Assembly (NCBI GenBank): GCA_036873135.1
Contig: JAPTYO010000020.1
Span: forward strand, 8,125,203-8,189,202
Direction: 5' to 3'
DNA from: Clarkia xantiana subsp. parviflora
Lineage: Eukaryota > Streptophyta > Magnoliopsida > Myrtales > Onagraceae
DNA: 64,000 nt
Below are positions 33,486-43,561 of this stretch, in pieces. Made by a program: the position numbers and the translations under genes. Below the pieces are notes generated by a model, which saw only the letters and a program-made list of their open reading frames with translations, made no database searches and was not told the DNA's origin. Numbering within the stretch: the first letter of the stretch is position 1; every line of letters starts with the position of its first letter.

Positions 33486-34849
33486 TTATTCCATAGAGGA
33501 AGAAACAACAAAACTGTCATCCCCTTCAGTAGGGATCTCTAAAAACTGCCGAAGAAGAGGAACTTGAGAAAAAGGGAAGTCGGGTTGATACGCTCTCAGA
33601 TTGGCTACAATCTCTTTTAAAGAAGGGAAACGTATGTCAGAAGCGGCTACTGCAATATCTGTTTCGAAAGCAGAACTCACTTATTAATTTTCCACAGCCT
33701 TAGATTCAGACTTCCTCAAGCTCGACATCTCCTTTTGCAACACGTCGACCCTCTCACGGAGTATTATGTTCTCAACTCTAAGGTTATCCTTCTCCTTGTT
33801 CTTCTTCTCCAACAAATGGCGATGCTCTTTCATTAAAAAAATAGAGCTCTGTAGAGACTCTTCGCTCTTTTGGAGGTCTCGCTGCAAGGAGGAAGAAGTC
33901 TCATTTGCTAGTTTGAAATCCTCCTTCAAATGGGCATTCTCCTCTCGAAGGTTTTGGACCTCTCCTACAATCTCAGAAGACATTGAAATTTTAAGCTTCT
34001 CCCTAGTCGCCTGTAACTCCTCAAGGAGATCAATAATCAAACTGGAAAATTGGAGAGAATCCCGGGAAACCTGTGGGAGGAAATAATCGGAAGAAGGTCA
34101 AGTCACTACGAACAAAGAATGGGTTCAATAAACACAAAAGGGGGTTGCACTTACTTCAGCCTGTTTCAAGAGAAAAAAGGAGAGTAGCCTTCTCTACCTC
34201 CCCCAGGTTCGCTCCTAAATGACGACGATCTTGAGGAGGAATAGAAGCATTCAATAAATGAAGGGCCAAATCAGAATTGACGATCGAATGTCCTTCTTTA
34301 AGAGAATACCCCTGCAAAGAGTGAAGAGGGTTCAAATCCTTGGAAAAATCAGTAGATTGGCCTAACAACATATCCCAGTCAAAAGGAGGACATTCATAAC
34401 TTGGAAGACCACTGGAGAACGCCCTAGCATGAGGAGGGGATATTCGAGTCGACGCCTCAGCACGAGGTGGAGATAGGCGAGTTGACGAAGAAGAAGAAGA
34501 ATCCCCACCTCGCCTTCTTTTCCGCCAAGAGCAAGTACCCCTATCTTGATGGGAACGACGAATAATATCTTTTACCTCACCTTCGTCGGGAGACGGCTTT
34601 GACGGCGACTTTGCAACAGAGGGAATAGCCTCAACATCGACAGGAGTATCAATAGATGCCCCGCTGTTAGCTCCCTTAGACTGGGGGGCAGAAGAGGCTC
34701 GCTCCATAGCCTGGCGATGATTACGAAGGATCATTTGGATAAAGTCTAAGAAAAGGAAGAACCACGTTATCAGAAAACCTTTGAATATTAGAATATAAAT
34801 CTTAAAAAGAAGATACCCCCGGAATACTTGAGGAAGGATGATCATCCAT
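33486..34849 (-). pseudogene. Antisense gene of E5, N-domain missing
   Basis: Minus-strand ATG at 34849 (MDDHPSSSIPG), a possible intron 34746-34816, then a Ser/Pro-rich part with a basic stretch (SWRKRRRGGDSSSSSS) and the block CPPFDWDMLLG / LQGYSLKEGHSIVNSDLALHL shared with E4. An intron at 34071-34154 (GAA|GTAAGT ... CCCACAG|GTT) joins LLKQAE to VSRDSLQFSSLIIDLLEEL in phase 0. A coiled coil follows (to 33690), then two TAA codons and, in frame, a C-terminal piece with FPSLKEIVANLRAYQPDFPFSQVPLLRQF cut here into LRAYQPDFPFSQVPLL. The gypsy-transposon domain of E4 and E7 is absent. Confidence 0.7.
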
Positions 34850-34941
34850 AATACCAGTTGCTTAAGAATAATCTCCTTCCTAAGAATCAAACCAAGTCAC
34901 AGAAGTGAAGACAGAGATAGAGAATGGAGAGGTGATGTTGG

Positions 34942-34949
34942 TATTTATA
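34942..34949 (-). promoter_or_regulatory. Possible TATA box of the antisense gene in E5
   Basis: Minus-strand TATAAATA inside the palindrome GGTATAAATACC, about 93 bp upstream of the ATG at 34849. Unrelated to the LTR promoter, which fires in the other direction. Confidence 0.5.
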
Positions 34950-35279
34950 CCAAAGCCTCCACCGGTGGAACTCCCCAAGGAAGCCTTCCCGAGGTCAGTC
35001 ATTCATTGGTTCGTCCACTGACAACATGACCGTTACCTTGCACCTGTCAAGAAGTTTATCGAGATAACTCTATAGCTTTTCCAAAACTTCCAACGGTCAG
35101 AAAAGCCATAAGCCGAGCACCACGATTCGACTAAAGGTGATCTTTTCAAATCCACATATCAAAAGCTTGTAAACTAGCAGAATGAAGGCGGAATCTCGCC
35201 GAGACGTATTTGAAAATTATATTCGACTCAAGACGTCCTATTCATGAATGAATTTGACGACTTAAGTCTCGGGGGCAAG

Positions 35280-35885
35280 TGTTGGGTTACGTTTAAACAC
35301 GACATGACTAGAATAAAGTCGAGCAAGTTTAAAAGGCGAGATCGATAAGTCATCGACCAACCTTGTTCAAAATAATAAAACAAAGGTAATAGGTCGACGA
35401 TCACATTCGAAGAAGTCGACTTCCAGAGTACGATTAACTAGATAAAGGCGACTAGGCTGCCTATAGCCCTTCCCTATTAAAGAGTATGTCGAGTCGACAA
35501 TCGAAGTCTCATCAGAAACCCTTCTTCTGAAGGAAAGGGACAGGTGGCGACCTGCTTCAACCGCCTTATGAAGCAAACCTTCCCCCCAAGATAGAGCATA
35601 GGTGGCGACCTGCTTCCACCGCCAAAAGAAGAAACCTTCCCCCCAAGAATGAGCATAGGTGGCGACCTGCTCCCACCGCCTAAGGAAAGATGAGGTGGCG
35701 ACCTGCTTGTCACCTGCTTAAGTTGACTCTGGACAGAAACCCTCCCCAGAGGGTAGCCGCCATATAAAGTCGGTAATATCTCCCTATATATAGGGGTACA
35801 TTCTATGTTCATAAATTAATTCTTGCTTAATACTTCATATTATTCTCTCCAAATCCAAGTTTCGGAGTGGAATCAGGGGCCATCC
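35280..35885 (+). repeat. 3' LTR of E5, 3'-truncated
   Basis: Starts TGTTGGGTTACG after the polypurine tract. It has U3 repeats with AGGTGGCGACCTGCTT (35530-35720) and the full GCCGCCATATAAAGTCGG junction region that the truncated copies lack upstream. It stops in a run of Cs (about 35884-35895) that continues as type-1 LTR. Confidence 0.8.
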
Positions 35886-36199
35886 CCCCCCCCCTTCGGT
35901 GTTGATATTTCCATTTGTGCAGGTGTTAGGAGACACACATGCAAACACGACAGGACGCGTGCACGCGGCGACACTCCTGGACGTCAACATACCGACATAC
36001 GGAAAATTACGCATATGGACAACTAAACACTTAGCCATTTTAACGGCTTGCAAGTCTCCGACACTCCGGCTGTCCGGCACTCGGACACCCCGACTGTCGT
36101 ACACACGCGAGCTCAGATAACCACTGAGCATAAATACACAACACTTCAAGGACCCAACGACTTTCGAGTCAACGACCCGCGAAGAGTCAGGATCCAACA
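35886..36199 (+). repeat. Type-1 LTR, copy D, 5' part deleted
   Basis: From the C-run onward (TTCGGTGTTGATATTTCC) to GATCCAACA it matches copies A-C. U3 and TATA box are missing because of the fusion to the E5 LTR. The following base pattern CTACGCAGGG is closer to the intact copia than the CTAAGCAGGG of the other copies. Confidence 0.8.
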
Positions 36200-36696
36200 C
36201 TACGCAGGGATGTTTTCGAAAAGCATGTCAAAATGCTTGGACTGCGTAGGGTTTAGGAGGATTGTATTGTGAAAAATAACATTTTGAGTTTTGAAGTAAT
36301 ATTTGGATATAAAGAATTTCAATTTGAGTTTATGATCTTACGACGTCATAATGGTTGGATTATATCGGATTTTAAGATCTATAAACTTATCGTTGGAGCG
36401 TAAAATCTCCCAATAAAATATGTTGAATGTGGGGCAGCCTCGTCACACAGGCTCGGTCATCTTGACAGAGGAGAAACCTCTACCATGTCAAGATCGGCTA
36501 AGAACCACTGTGCTTTTGAAAAACCTGGTTAATCAAAATGATCATTTGGTTTCGGGGTAACACGACATGATCTTGTTTTGCACGTCGTCGTGATGAACTC
36601 AGTTCATCGGAAACCTCATTTTGGGCCATATGGGAATATGCGATAGCGTATGAAATTTCCCACTCCTGAAAATATGTAAGTTCAGGTTATGTTGTA
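36200..36696 (+). pseudogene. Copia RNase H C-terminus and full 3' tail, copy D
   Basis: As in the other copies but not cut at GGTTTCGGG. It continues with GTAACACGACATGATC, which also follows in the intact right copia arm at 40433. It reaches the LTR boundary (GTTCAGGTTATGTT) and then meets an LTR in reverse orientation. Confidence 0.7.
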
Positions 36697-37997
36697 TGTT
36701 AGATTACGGGGAGTAATCACTACTACATATACTATAAACATGGTTCATGCTAGTAATCGATATTACGCAGCGGAAGATTCGCACATACCTCAGACGTAGT
36801 CCGTAGTCCCAAGATCCTACAACAGGGAGTTGACGATCCACCGGTCGGCACCCGTAGAGGTTCTTGTTAAGGAAGCCCTACGCAAGACATTCTCCACAGC
36901 AAAGCCTCTGATCGACTTTTAGCAGGGGACGGATCTCCGGGGTGTTTGCTCGAAGGCAAATTGGCACACCCTTGGTGCTAGAGAGGGTTCGGCCGAAACT
37001 ATGTGGTTCTGGGGGAGGGTTTTCTTTCAAATCACCACTAGAGAGGAATTATGACTAACCCTACTAAAACCCCTAACACCCCATATATATAGGAGGAGCA
37101 AAGTGGACAAAAGTTCACTTTGCCCCTACATAGATTTCGGCCAGCCATACATGTATTAGGGAGGCCCAATTTGGGCCTCACATGACAATTGGGATTTGGG
37201 TCTGGCCCAATGTCCTAACATAACATTTATCCAATTGTCCTAGGTAACCTATTTATTTAATGGGCTTCCATTTACGGCGCCCATCACCATATACTTACAG
37301 CTCCCACTCGCCGGAATGGGAGGGTGCCTGTTAATATATTGTCGTCCAAATCTGTATCAACATTTCACTCCTTTGATCTCGCCCATGCTTCTGAATAGTT
37401 CATACAAGGTTTGCCGTGCGACCGGCGGACATGACGGGCATCGTGCTACTCATCAGTTAGGAGTGTTATAGCGCCCGCGGAATGTTGATTCCCTTTTCTC
37501 CAATCAACCTATTATAAACAATATATATAGTGTCGCGATGTATCCGAGATCAACTGTTAATTCTCCTTTTGCCTAGTTTCAACATATGAACACTTCTCCA
37601 AGGCATCCGTACAAGTATTCACAACCTTCAACTAATATCCGGTTGGTGGCCACCTAGTGAATACAAGAGTCGGTGAATTACAGGTGAACTTGACCATCCC
37701 CATCACTCATATCCTTAGTCAAACCCAACTGGTTTCCAAAGAAGTGGTCACTGGGCCTTTTTGTTCAACACTACGCTCGTACGCCGGGAAGCGAACATTG
37801 AGCCTGACCTTAGATATGAGTTCCGAGTCCGTGAGGATACTTTGGGTGCCTCTTCATAAGGCTCCCGGGATCAATCACACGCTCGAGGTGAAGAAGTTTG
37901 CGCCCGTTAGAATCACGAGGATTATTATCTAGCACAACCGAGCTGTGACCCCGTGGTCGAACATGACACGCGCAGTATGAAGCACGCGTCGATAGCA
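36697..37997 (-). repeat. Copia LTR, left arm
   Basis: On plus it runs from TGTTAGATTACGGGG to GTCGATAGCA, about 1,301 bp. Minus-strand CTATATATATGG near 37080 is a candidate TATA box. It shares CAGCGGAA, GGCACCC and GCGGGCGC-type segments with the right LTR. Confidence 0.7.
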
Positions 37998-38429
37998 TAC
38001 CTGAACTTTTAAGTTTACAGGAATGGGACATATTAATCATTCTATCAATGATTTTCATCTGGCCCAGAATGTGGTTTAATGACGAACGGAGTTCATCACG
38101 GCGATTTGCAAAGCGAAGATCATGTCGAGTTACTTCGAGACTAGGTAACTATCTTGCGTAATCAGGTTTGTCCCCCTGGTTCTTAGCCAGTCTTACTTGG
38201 TAGAGACCTCCCTCACCGCAAGACGACTGTACCTGTGTGATTAGGTAAGGCCAACATTCGACATAGTTTGGCAGAGGATTGCGTCCTCCTACGACTTAGT
38301 TTATAGACCGTAAATATGATGTATTCTAACATTATGACGTTGATGGATCATTAACTCGATTGCAATTCTCTCGTTTATAAAAAATATAACTTTCAATTAT
38401 CAAAATGTTATCACAAATACATGCCACTT
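37998..38429 (-). other. Copia 3' untranslated tail, left arm
   Basis: Non-coding. Mirrors 40135-40560, including CTCGTCACACATGCTCGG-like text in reverse. No gene. Confidence 0.6.
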
Positions 38430-39235
38430 TTAAACCCTACGCAATCCAAGCTTTTCTAGATGCTTTTCGAATATCTCTCTGCGTAGTGGTTTAGTTAATG
38501 GGTCCGCAGCCATGTTATCAGTGGACAAGTATTCCAAAGTGATTATATTGTCTTCTACCGTAGATTTAGCATAAAAATATTTCACAATAATGTGTTTAGT
38601 CCTACTATGGTACTTTGGATTCTTTACTGCCGCAATGGCTGCCTGACTGTCAGAGAAGACCTTAACTAGTTTACTCCCGACATCGCCATCAAGCAGCACA
38701 TTAAGAAGCCTTTTCAGCCAGACCGCTTCCTGTGCATTCTTGGAGAGGGCTAAGAATTATGATTCCATCGTAGACAGCGCGACACAGGTTTGCTTCTTGC
38801 TCGTCCATGAAATGGCGGCTTTAGCAACGAGAAACACTCCTCCTGTGGTGCACTTACGATCATCCGGATCGCCACCATGGTCGGCGTCACTGTAACCGGT
38901 CAATTCTAACTTCCCACCCTCATAGCACAGTGCATAGTCGGCAATACCTTTCAGATAACGAATAATTCGTTTCACAGCCTTTAAATGTTGATAGCTAGGA
39001 TCTGATTGGAATCGTGCTACTAGGCCCACGACGTAACAGATATCCGGACGGGTGCATTGCATGGCGTACATTAGACTACCAACCATGCTTAAATACTCTA
39101 CACCCTTCATCTGTTCTCGCTCATCCAGGTTCTTGGGGCCGTCACGTTTTGACAGTGTGCACCAAAACACCACCGGCGTATCCACGGGTTTGGCATCCTG
39201 TAATCTGAACCTTTTAAAAAATTTGTTGATATATT
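38430..39235 (-). pseudogene. Copia RT end and RNase H, left arm
   Basis: Minus-strand pieces 38757-39185 and 38430-38699 read YLSMVGSLMYAMQCTRPDI, FQSDPSYQHLKAVKRIIRYL, ELTGYSDADHGGDPDD and KKQTCVALSTMES, then FSDSQAAIAAVKNPKYHSR, TKHIIVKYFYAK and PLTKPLRREIFEKHLEKLG. These are the standard copia RNase H blocks with the first active-site Asp in YSDADHGG. A short gap and stop separate the pieces. Upstream RT is absent. Confidence 0.88.
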
Positions 39236-40134
39236 CGATATGAAGGACATGGGAGAAGCCACGTACATCCTAGGCATTAAGATTTCTAGGGATCGGGTTG
39301 CTCGCAAGCTATGTCTCTCTCAAGAATCCTAAATCAACAAATTGTTAAAAAGGTTCAGAATGCAAGACGCCAAGCCCGTGGATACGCCGGTTGTGTATGA
39401 GTGTACGTTGCCGAAGCGTGACGGCCCGAAAAAACTGGCTGAGCGTGAACAGATGAAAAGTGCATAATACCTTAGTATGGTTGGCAGCTTGATGTATGCA
39501 TTGCAATGCACTCGTCCAGACATCTATTACACTGTGGGTTTAGTAGCACGATTCCAATCAGACCGTGGCTATCAACATTTAAAGGTCGTGAAACGAATTA
39601 TTCGATACCTGAAAGGTACTACCGACTACGGACTGTGTTATGAGGGTGGGAAATTAGAATTGACTGGATTCAGTACCGCCGACCACAGTGGCGATCCGAA
39701 TGATCGTAATTTCGCCTCAGGAGGAGTATTTCTCCTTGCTAATGCCTTCATTTCATGGATGAGCAAGAAGCAATCATGTGTCGCGCTGTCAACGATGGAA
39801 TCCGAATTCGTGGCCCTCTCTAAGAACTTACATGAAGAAGTTTGGCTTCGAAGGGTCTTAACTGTATTGCTTGGCGTTGAGGACGGGAGTAAGCCTGTAA
39901 AGGTATACTCTGGCAGTCAAGCGGCAATTGCAGCAGTTAAGAATCCTAAGTACCATAGCAGGATGAAACACATTGATGTGAAATACAATTATACTAAGAA
40001 TATGGTTGAAGACAAAATTAACCACATTAGAATACTTGTCCATTGATAGTATGATGACGGATCCATTAACTAAACCTTTACGCAAGGATGTTTTCGAAAA
40101 GCATGTCAGAATACTAGGACTGTGCAGGATTTAA
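39236..40134 (+). pseudogene. Copia RT end and RNase H, right arm
   Basis: Starts at MKDMGEATYILGIKISRD, has a stop after LSQES and another before YLSMVG. It is then open 39477-40046 with SLMYALQCTRPDIYYTVG, LELTGFSTADHSGDPNDR, VALSTMESEFVALSKN and SGSQAAIAAVKNPKYHSR. The active-site segment reads FSTADH where copia elements have YSDADW/H, so the first catalytic Asp is replaced by Thr. It ends in PLTKPLRKDVFEKHVRILG after a frame break near 40046. Confidence 0.88.
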
Positions 40135-40560
40135 GTGGCTTTTATTGTGATGATAACATTTTGAGATTTAAAGTAATATTTGAATAAAATGAATTGCAAT
40201 TTGAGTTTATGATCTTACGACGTCATAATGTTTAATTACATCGTATTTTCACGGTCTATAAACTAGTCGTAGGAGGGACAACCTCCCAATTAAAACAATG
40301 TCGAATGTGGGCCAAGTCTCGTCACACATGCTCGGTCGCCTTGACAGAGAGGGGGACCTCTGCCACATCAAGAGCGGCTAAGAACCACGGTGGCAAACAT
40401 GTTTAAGAAAAATGATCATTTGGTTTTGGAGTAACACGACATGATCCAAGTTTTGCGGATCGCCGTGACAAACTTCGTTCGTCTAATAACCACATTCTGG
40501 GCCAGATGATAAGTCTGCGATAGCATACGACATTTCCCACCCTTGACTAAGTTCCGGTTA
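40135..40560 (+). other. Copia 3' untranslated tail, right arm
   Basis: Non-coding tail between RNase H and the LTR with GTAACACGACATGATCC near 40433. No gene. Confidence 0.6.
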
Positions 40561-41837
40561 TGTTATCGATGCGCGCTTCATACTGCCCGTGCTATGTTCG
40601 ACCACGGGGTTAGGCTCGGTTGTGCTAGAAAGAATCCAAGAGATTCGGATGGGCACAAACTTCTTCACATTGAGCGTGTGACTGATCCCGAATGCTTTAT
40701 GAAGAAGCATCCAAAATATCCTCACTGACTCAAAACTCATACCTAAGGTAAAGCTCAATGTTCGCTTCCCGACGTACGAGCTTAGTGCTGAACAAAAAGG
40801 CCAAGTTAAGACGTCTTTGGAAAACAGTTGAGTTTTACTAAGGGTATGAGCGATGGGGATGGTCATGTACACATGTAATTATCCGACTCTTGTATTCACT
40901 AGGTGTCCACCAACCTGATATTAGTTGAAGGTTGTGAATACTTGTACGAATGCCTTGAAGGAGTATTCCTATGTGGAAACTAGGCAATTGGAGAATGACA
41001 GTTGACCTAGAATACAGTGCGGCACAGTATCGTTTTCACAGGTTTATTAGAGATGGGGAATCAACGTTCCGCGGGCGCTACAACACTCCTTACAGATAAG
41101 TAGCACAATGCTCGTAGTTTCCACCGGTCGCACGGAAAACCTCGTATGAACTATTCCGAAACAGGATTGGATCGAAGAACAAATGTTGATATGTTGGTCG
41201 ACAACATATTAACAGGCACCCTCCCATTCCGGTGAGTGGGAGCTATTGGCATTTATAGATTGGGCCGCCGTAAATGGGAACCAATTAAATAAGAGCATGA
41301 TACCTAAATAAATTGGGTAATGTCACATTAGGGATTTTAGACTAGGCCTAAATTCCCAATTGACATGAGAGGCCCAAAATTGGGCCTCCCACACTCTTAG
41401 GCCGGCCAAAATATCTAGGAGGGCAATGTGGACTTTTGTCCACTTTGCTCCTCTTATAAATAGGGAGTGTTAGAGATTTAATGAGAAGCTAATCTCTTCT
41501 TCCTTTGTGGTGAGATAAAAAGAAATCCCTCCCTAAAGTAACCTAGTTCGGCCGAACCACTTGTGAGCCAAAGAGGTGCCAAATTGTGTTAAGCAATTTA
41601 CTCCGGTGATCCTTCCTCGCTAAAGAATCGACAGAGGCTTTGCTGTGGAGACCAATCCGCATCGGAATTCCTTAACTAGAACCTCTACGGGAACCGTCCG
41701 GTGGATTGAGAACTCCACTCAGTGATCTTGGGACTACCAAAAGCGTTGTAGGTATGTGCATCATATTCCGCTGCGTAATTAGTTACCTTCCACATATCTT
41801 GTTTTGTTTCCGTAGTATTTATCCCCTATAATCCAGC
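40561..41837 (+). repeat. Copia LTR, right arm
   Basis: About 1,277 bp from TGTTATCGATGCGCG to AATCCAGCA. A CTTATAAATAGGG TATA box lies at about 41454. The sequence is the reverse complement, with divergence, of 36697-37997. Confidence 0.7.
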
Positions 41838-42238
41838 AAAAAAATCTCACAGGTCGAACCCGCGGGTACCCGCCCAGCGGTTACAAATCCATGGTCTTTT
41901 ACATACGGCAAAGCAAATAGCTGCTCAACCAGACAATCACCTCACTCCTAGTGTCTATAAGTTTGGATCAAATTCAAAGTGTCAAAACATGTAAATTATC
42001 TTGATTACTGCTGCTCGTTGATTTTTTCCGTCAGATCTGATGGATGCAGACTTGCAGTGGGCGACGCTGGATGGGGTGGTCGCGATCGCAGCACTGACTC
42101 CGTCTCCGACTCGTGAATCCGGCTTGGAGAACCACTAGTGGACTGCCGCGTTAGAGATAGACTGGTGGTGACCGGTAGTGGTTGACGGCTGGACGTGTGA
42201 CTTCGTGAGGTGAGGAATTGAGAAAATAATAACTGACG

Positions 42239-42298
<60 letters not shown>

Positions 42299-42655
42299 AG
42301 AGAGACAGAGCGAGAGAGAGAGATATGAGAGGAGTGTTGTGTGGTGCGGCGCGGCGCGGCGCGGCGCTAGGTTAGAATGGAATGGATGAAGTAAGAACCC
42401 TAGAATAGTAATTATTTAAAAATATTAACAGATTAGTCCTTTTAGAAAAAAAAGTTATAATTTAAACCCTAATATGTACAGACACCTGCTAAGGGGCGGG
42501 TCTACAAGACGGGGCGACCTCGGACCCGGACCCGCCCCGCAGTTCAGCTGACCCGAACCCGCCCCATGACCCACGGGGCTCGGGTCAACAGGTAAAAAAC
42601 GGGGCGTGTACCCGTGGGTCGGCGGGTACCCGCGACCTATTGCCACCCCTAGTTA
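41838..42655. mobile_element. Probable hAT-like non-autonomous element or fragment
   Basis: The right end on the minus strand reads TAGGGGTGGCAATAGGTCGC followed by GGGTACCCGCC, a terminus common in plant hAT-type MITEs. Near the left, CGCGGGTACCCGCCC (about 41867) gives the inverted counterpart, but the outermost bases are missing. GC-rich CCCGACCC-type text fills 42490-42640. No transposase frame was seen. Confidence 0.45.
42239..42295. repeat. (GA)n microsatellite
   Basis: Nearly pure GAGAGA with two ACAGAG interruptions, followed at 42345-42366 by a GGCGC pentamer run. Confidence 0.95.
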
Positions 42656-42659
42656 TAAA

Positions 42660-42905
42660 CTTTCACAATTTTCGATCGACGACTGATTATTATTTGTTTC
42701 TTCGACAACGACTTCTGATTTCTTTCAATTCGTCGAGGAATTTAGGTTATAACATCTCCTCGTTTTGATCGACGAATGTTTCTTATCAGTTTCTTCGTTG
42801 GTGACTTCTGGTTTCTTTCAAGTTGTCGATGAGTTTAGGTTATAACCTTTCACTCTTTTCGATCGACGACTGGTTATTATCAGTTTTTTTTATGACAGAT
42901 TTTCG
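42660..42905. repeat. 94-bp tandem array, three copies
   Basis: TTTTCGATCGACGACTG or a close variant occurs at about 42671, 42765 and 42859, each followed by TTCTTCG and TTTAGGTTATAAC. Its neighbour is a minus-strand protease remnant, so it is probably the internal array of another E4-like element. Confidence 0.7.
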
Positions 42906-43019
42906 AAAATAATTTCAGATGTTTCTTTGAACTTCAGAAACTAATATATTAATATGACTGAGTCTTACATCAAAATCATAAACGAGATATTAGTCGTATA
43001 TAGAAAATAAAAAGCATAA

Positions 43020-43335
43020 ATATTTAATCTGGCGTTGTTTGGATGACTTCTCTTTGATTGTGTCAACGCATAGAATAATTGATGTAACAACGCCTAGCTG
43101 TTGTCTGGACCCTCTGACTTCTCCTATCATGTGGGGCGTTCAGATTGCATCACCTGGTGAGTAGTCGAGGAGACTATATGGTATGGATTGAGTGTTTTCC
43201 TTTTGATGATAGCATTGTAAGCGGGGGCGGCGTCTACTATGACTAACATCATGTCGATTTTAAGCGTCTTCCGTCATGTGCCTAGAGTTACTGGAAGTCG
43301 CATTTCTCCTATCGGATATGTGGTATGAAAACGAT
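43020..43335 (-). pseudogene. Gypsy protease remnant (E4-like)
   Basis: The minus-strand reading gives TYPIGEMRLPVTLG, LKIDMMLVIVDAAPAYNAII and KTLNPYHIVSSTTHQVMQ with stops. This is the second half of the group-II retropepsin as in E4. The catalytic DSG segment and gag are missing. Confidence 0.65.
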
Positions 43336-43440
43336 AATATAAAAACAAACGATACTACTACGAAGCGTCAACGAAGCTCAATGGTAGTATGATAATTACG
43401 ACGCTTGTGTAAGCGTCGCCTTTGAAGTGTTACCTAAAAT

Positions 43441-43456
43441 AAATTTTCTTGTAGTG
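43441..43456. other. CACTA-type terminal motif
   Basis: Minus-strand CACTACAAGAAAATTT is typical of the ends of plant CACTA elements. A small hairpin (GACGCTTGTGTAAGCGTC) lies just left. The opposite end was not found. Confidence 0.35.
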
Positions 43457-43561
43457 ATTGGTCGTGTCAATTCGATATAATCTCAAATATATATTTATTT
43501 TTAATTTAGTTAGCAACTTTAACGCACTGTTTGTATTTTATTCTTTAATATATTTTTTTTA

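Larger units (their letters stand above)
29309..35885 (+). mobile_element. E5: non-autonomous group-II gypsy element (gag-pro plus antisense gene), both LTRs truncated
   Basis: A 5'-truncated LTR (29309-29602) leads into primer site, gag (from 29638), protease remnant, an 83-bp tandem array, the antisense gene on the minus strand (33486-34849), a polypurine tract (35262-35279, CTCGGGGGCAAG) and the 3' LTR (35280-35885). The 3' LTR is cut in its C-run, where it joins the type-1 LTR of copy D. The layout equals that of E4. Because both outer ends are deleted, no target duplication can be sought. Confidence 0.85.
8963..36199 (+). repeat. Tandem array of a composite unit of about 2.33 kb, copies A-D, interrupted by E3 and E4
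   Basis: The same series of segments (type-1 LTR, copia tail, 5'-truncated group-II LTR, type-1 internal 3' end with polypurine tract) starts at 8963, 17915 and 28145. Removing E3 with one target copy gives a step of 2,330 bp, and removing E4 with one target copy gives 2,325 bp. Copy C still has the interior of E5 between the group-II LTRs. Copy D (from 35886) begins inside the type-1 LTR. The junctions (CCAACACTAAG, GTTTCGGG/GCCGCCATATAAAG) are the same in each copy, so the copies arose by duplication and not by independent insertions. Confidence 0.8.
36697..41837. mobile_element. Large inverted repeat of Ty1/copia 3' halves
   Basis: Left arm 36697-39235 (minus: LTR, tail, RNase H, end of RT) and right arm 39236-41837 (plus: end of RT, RNase H, tail, LTR) mirror each other, with arms of about 2.5-2.6 kb. 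The centre is at the RT segment YINKFFKRF (minus) against FDMKDMGEATYILGIKISRD (plus). No gag, integrase or 5' LTR is present. Arms have diverged and both reading frames carry stops. Confidence 0.8.

Noticed and set aside
34746..34816. First intron of the E5 antisense gene as certain
   Set aside because: Donor and acceptor look good, but the joined frame is off, so it is only mentioned as possible.
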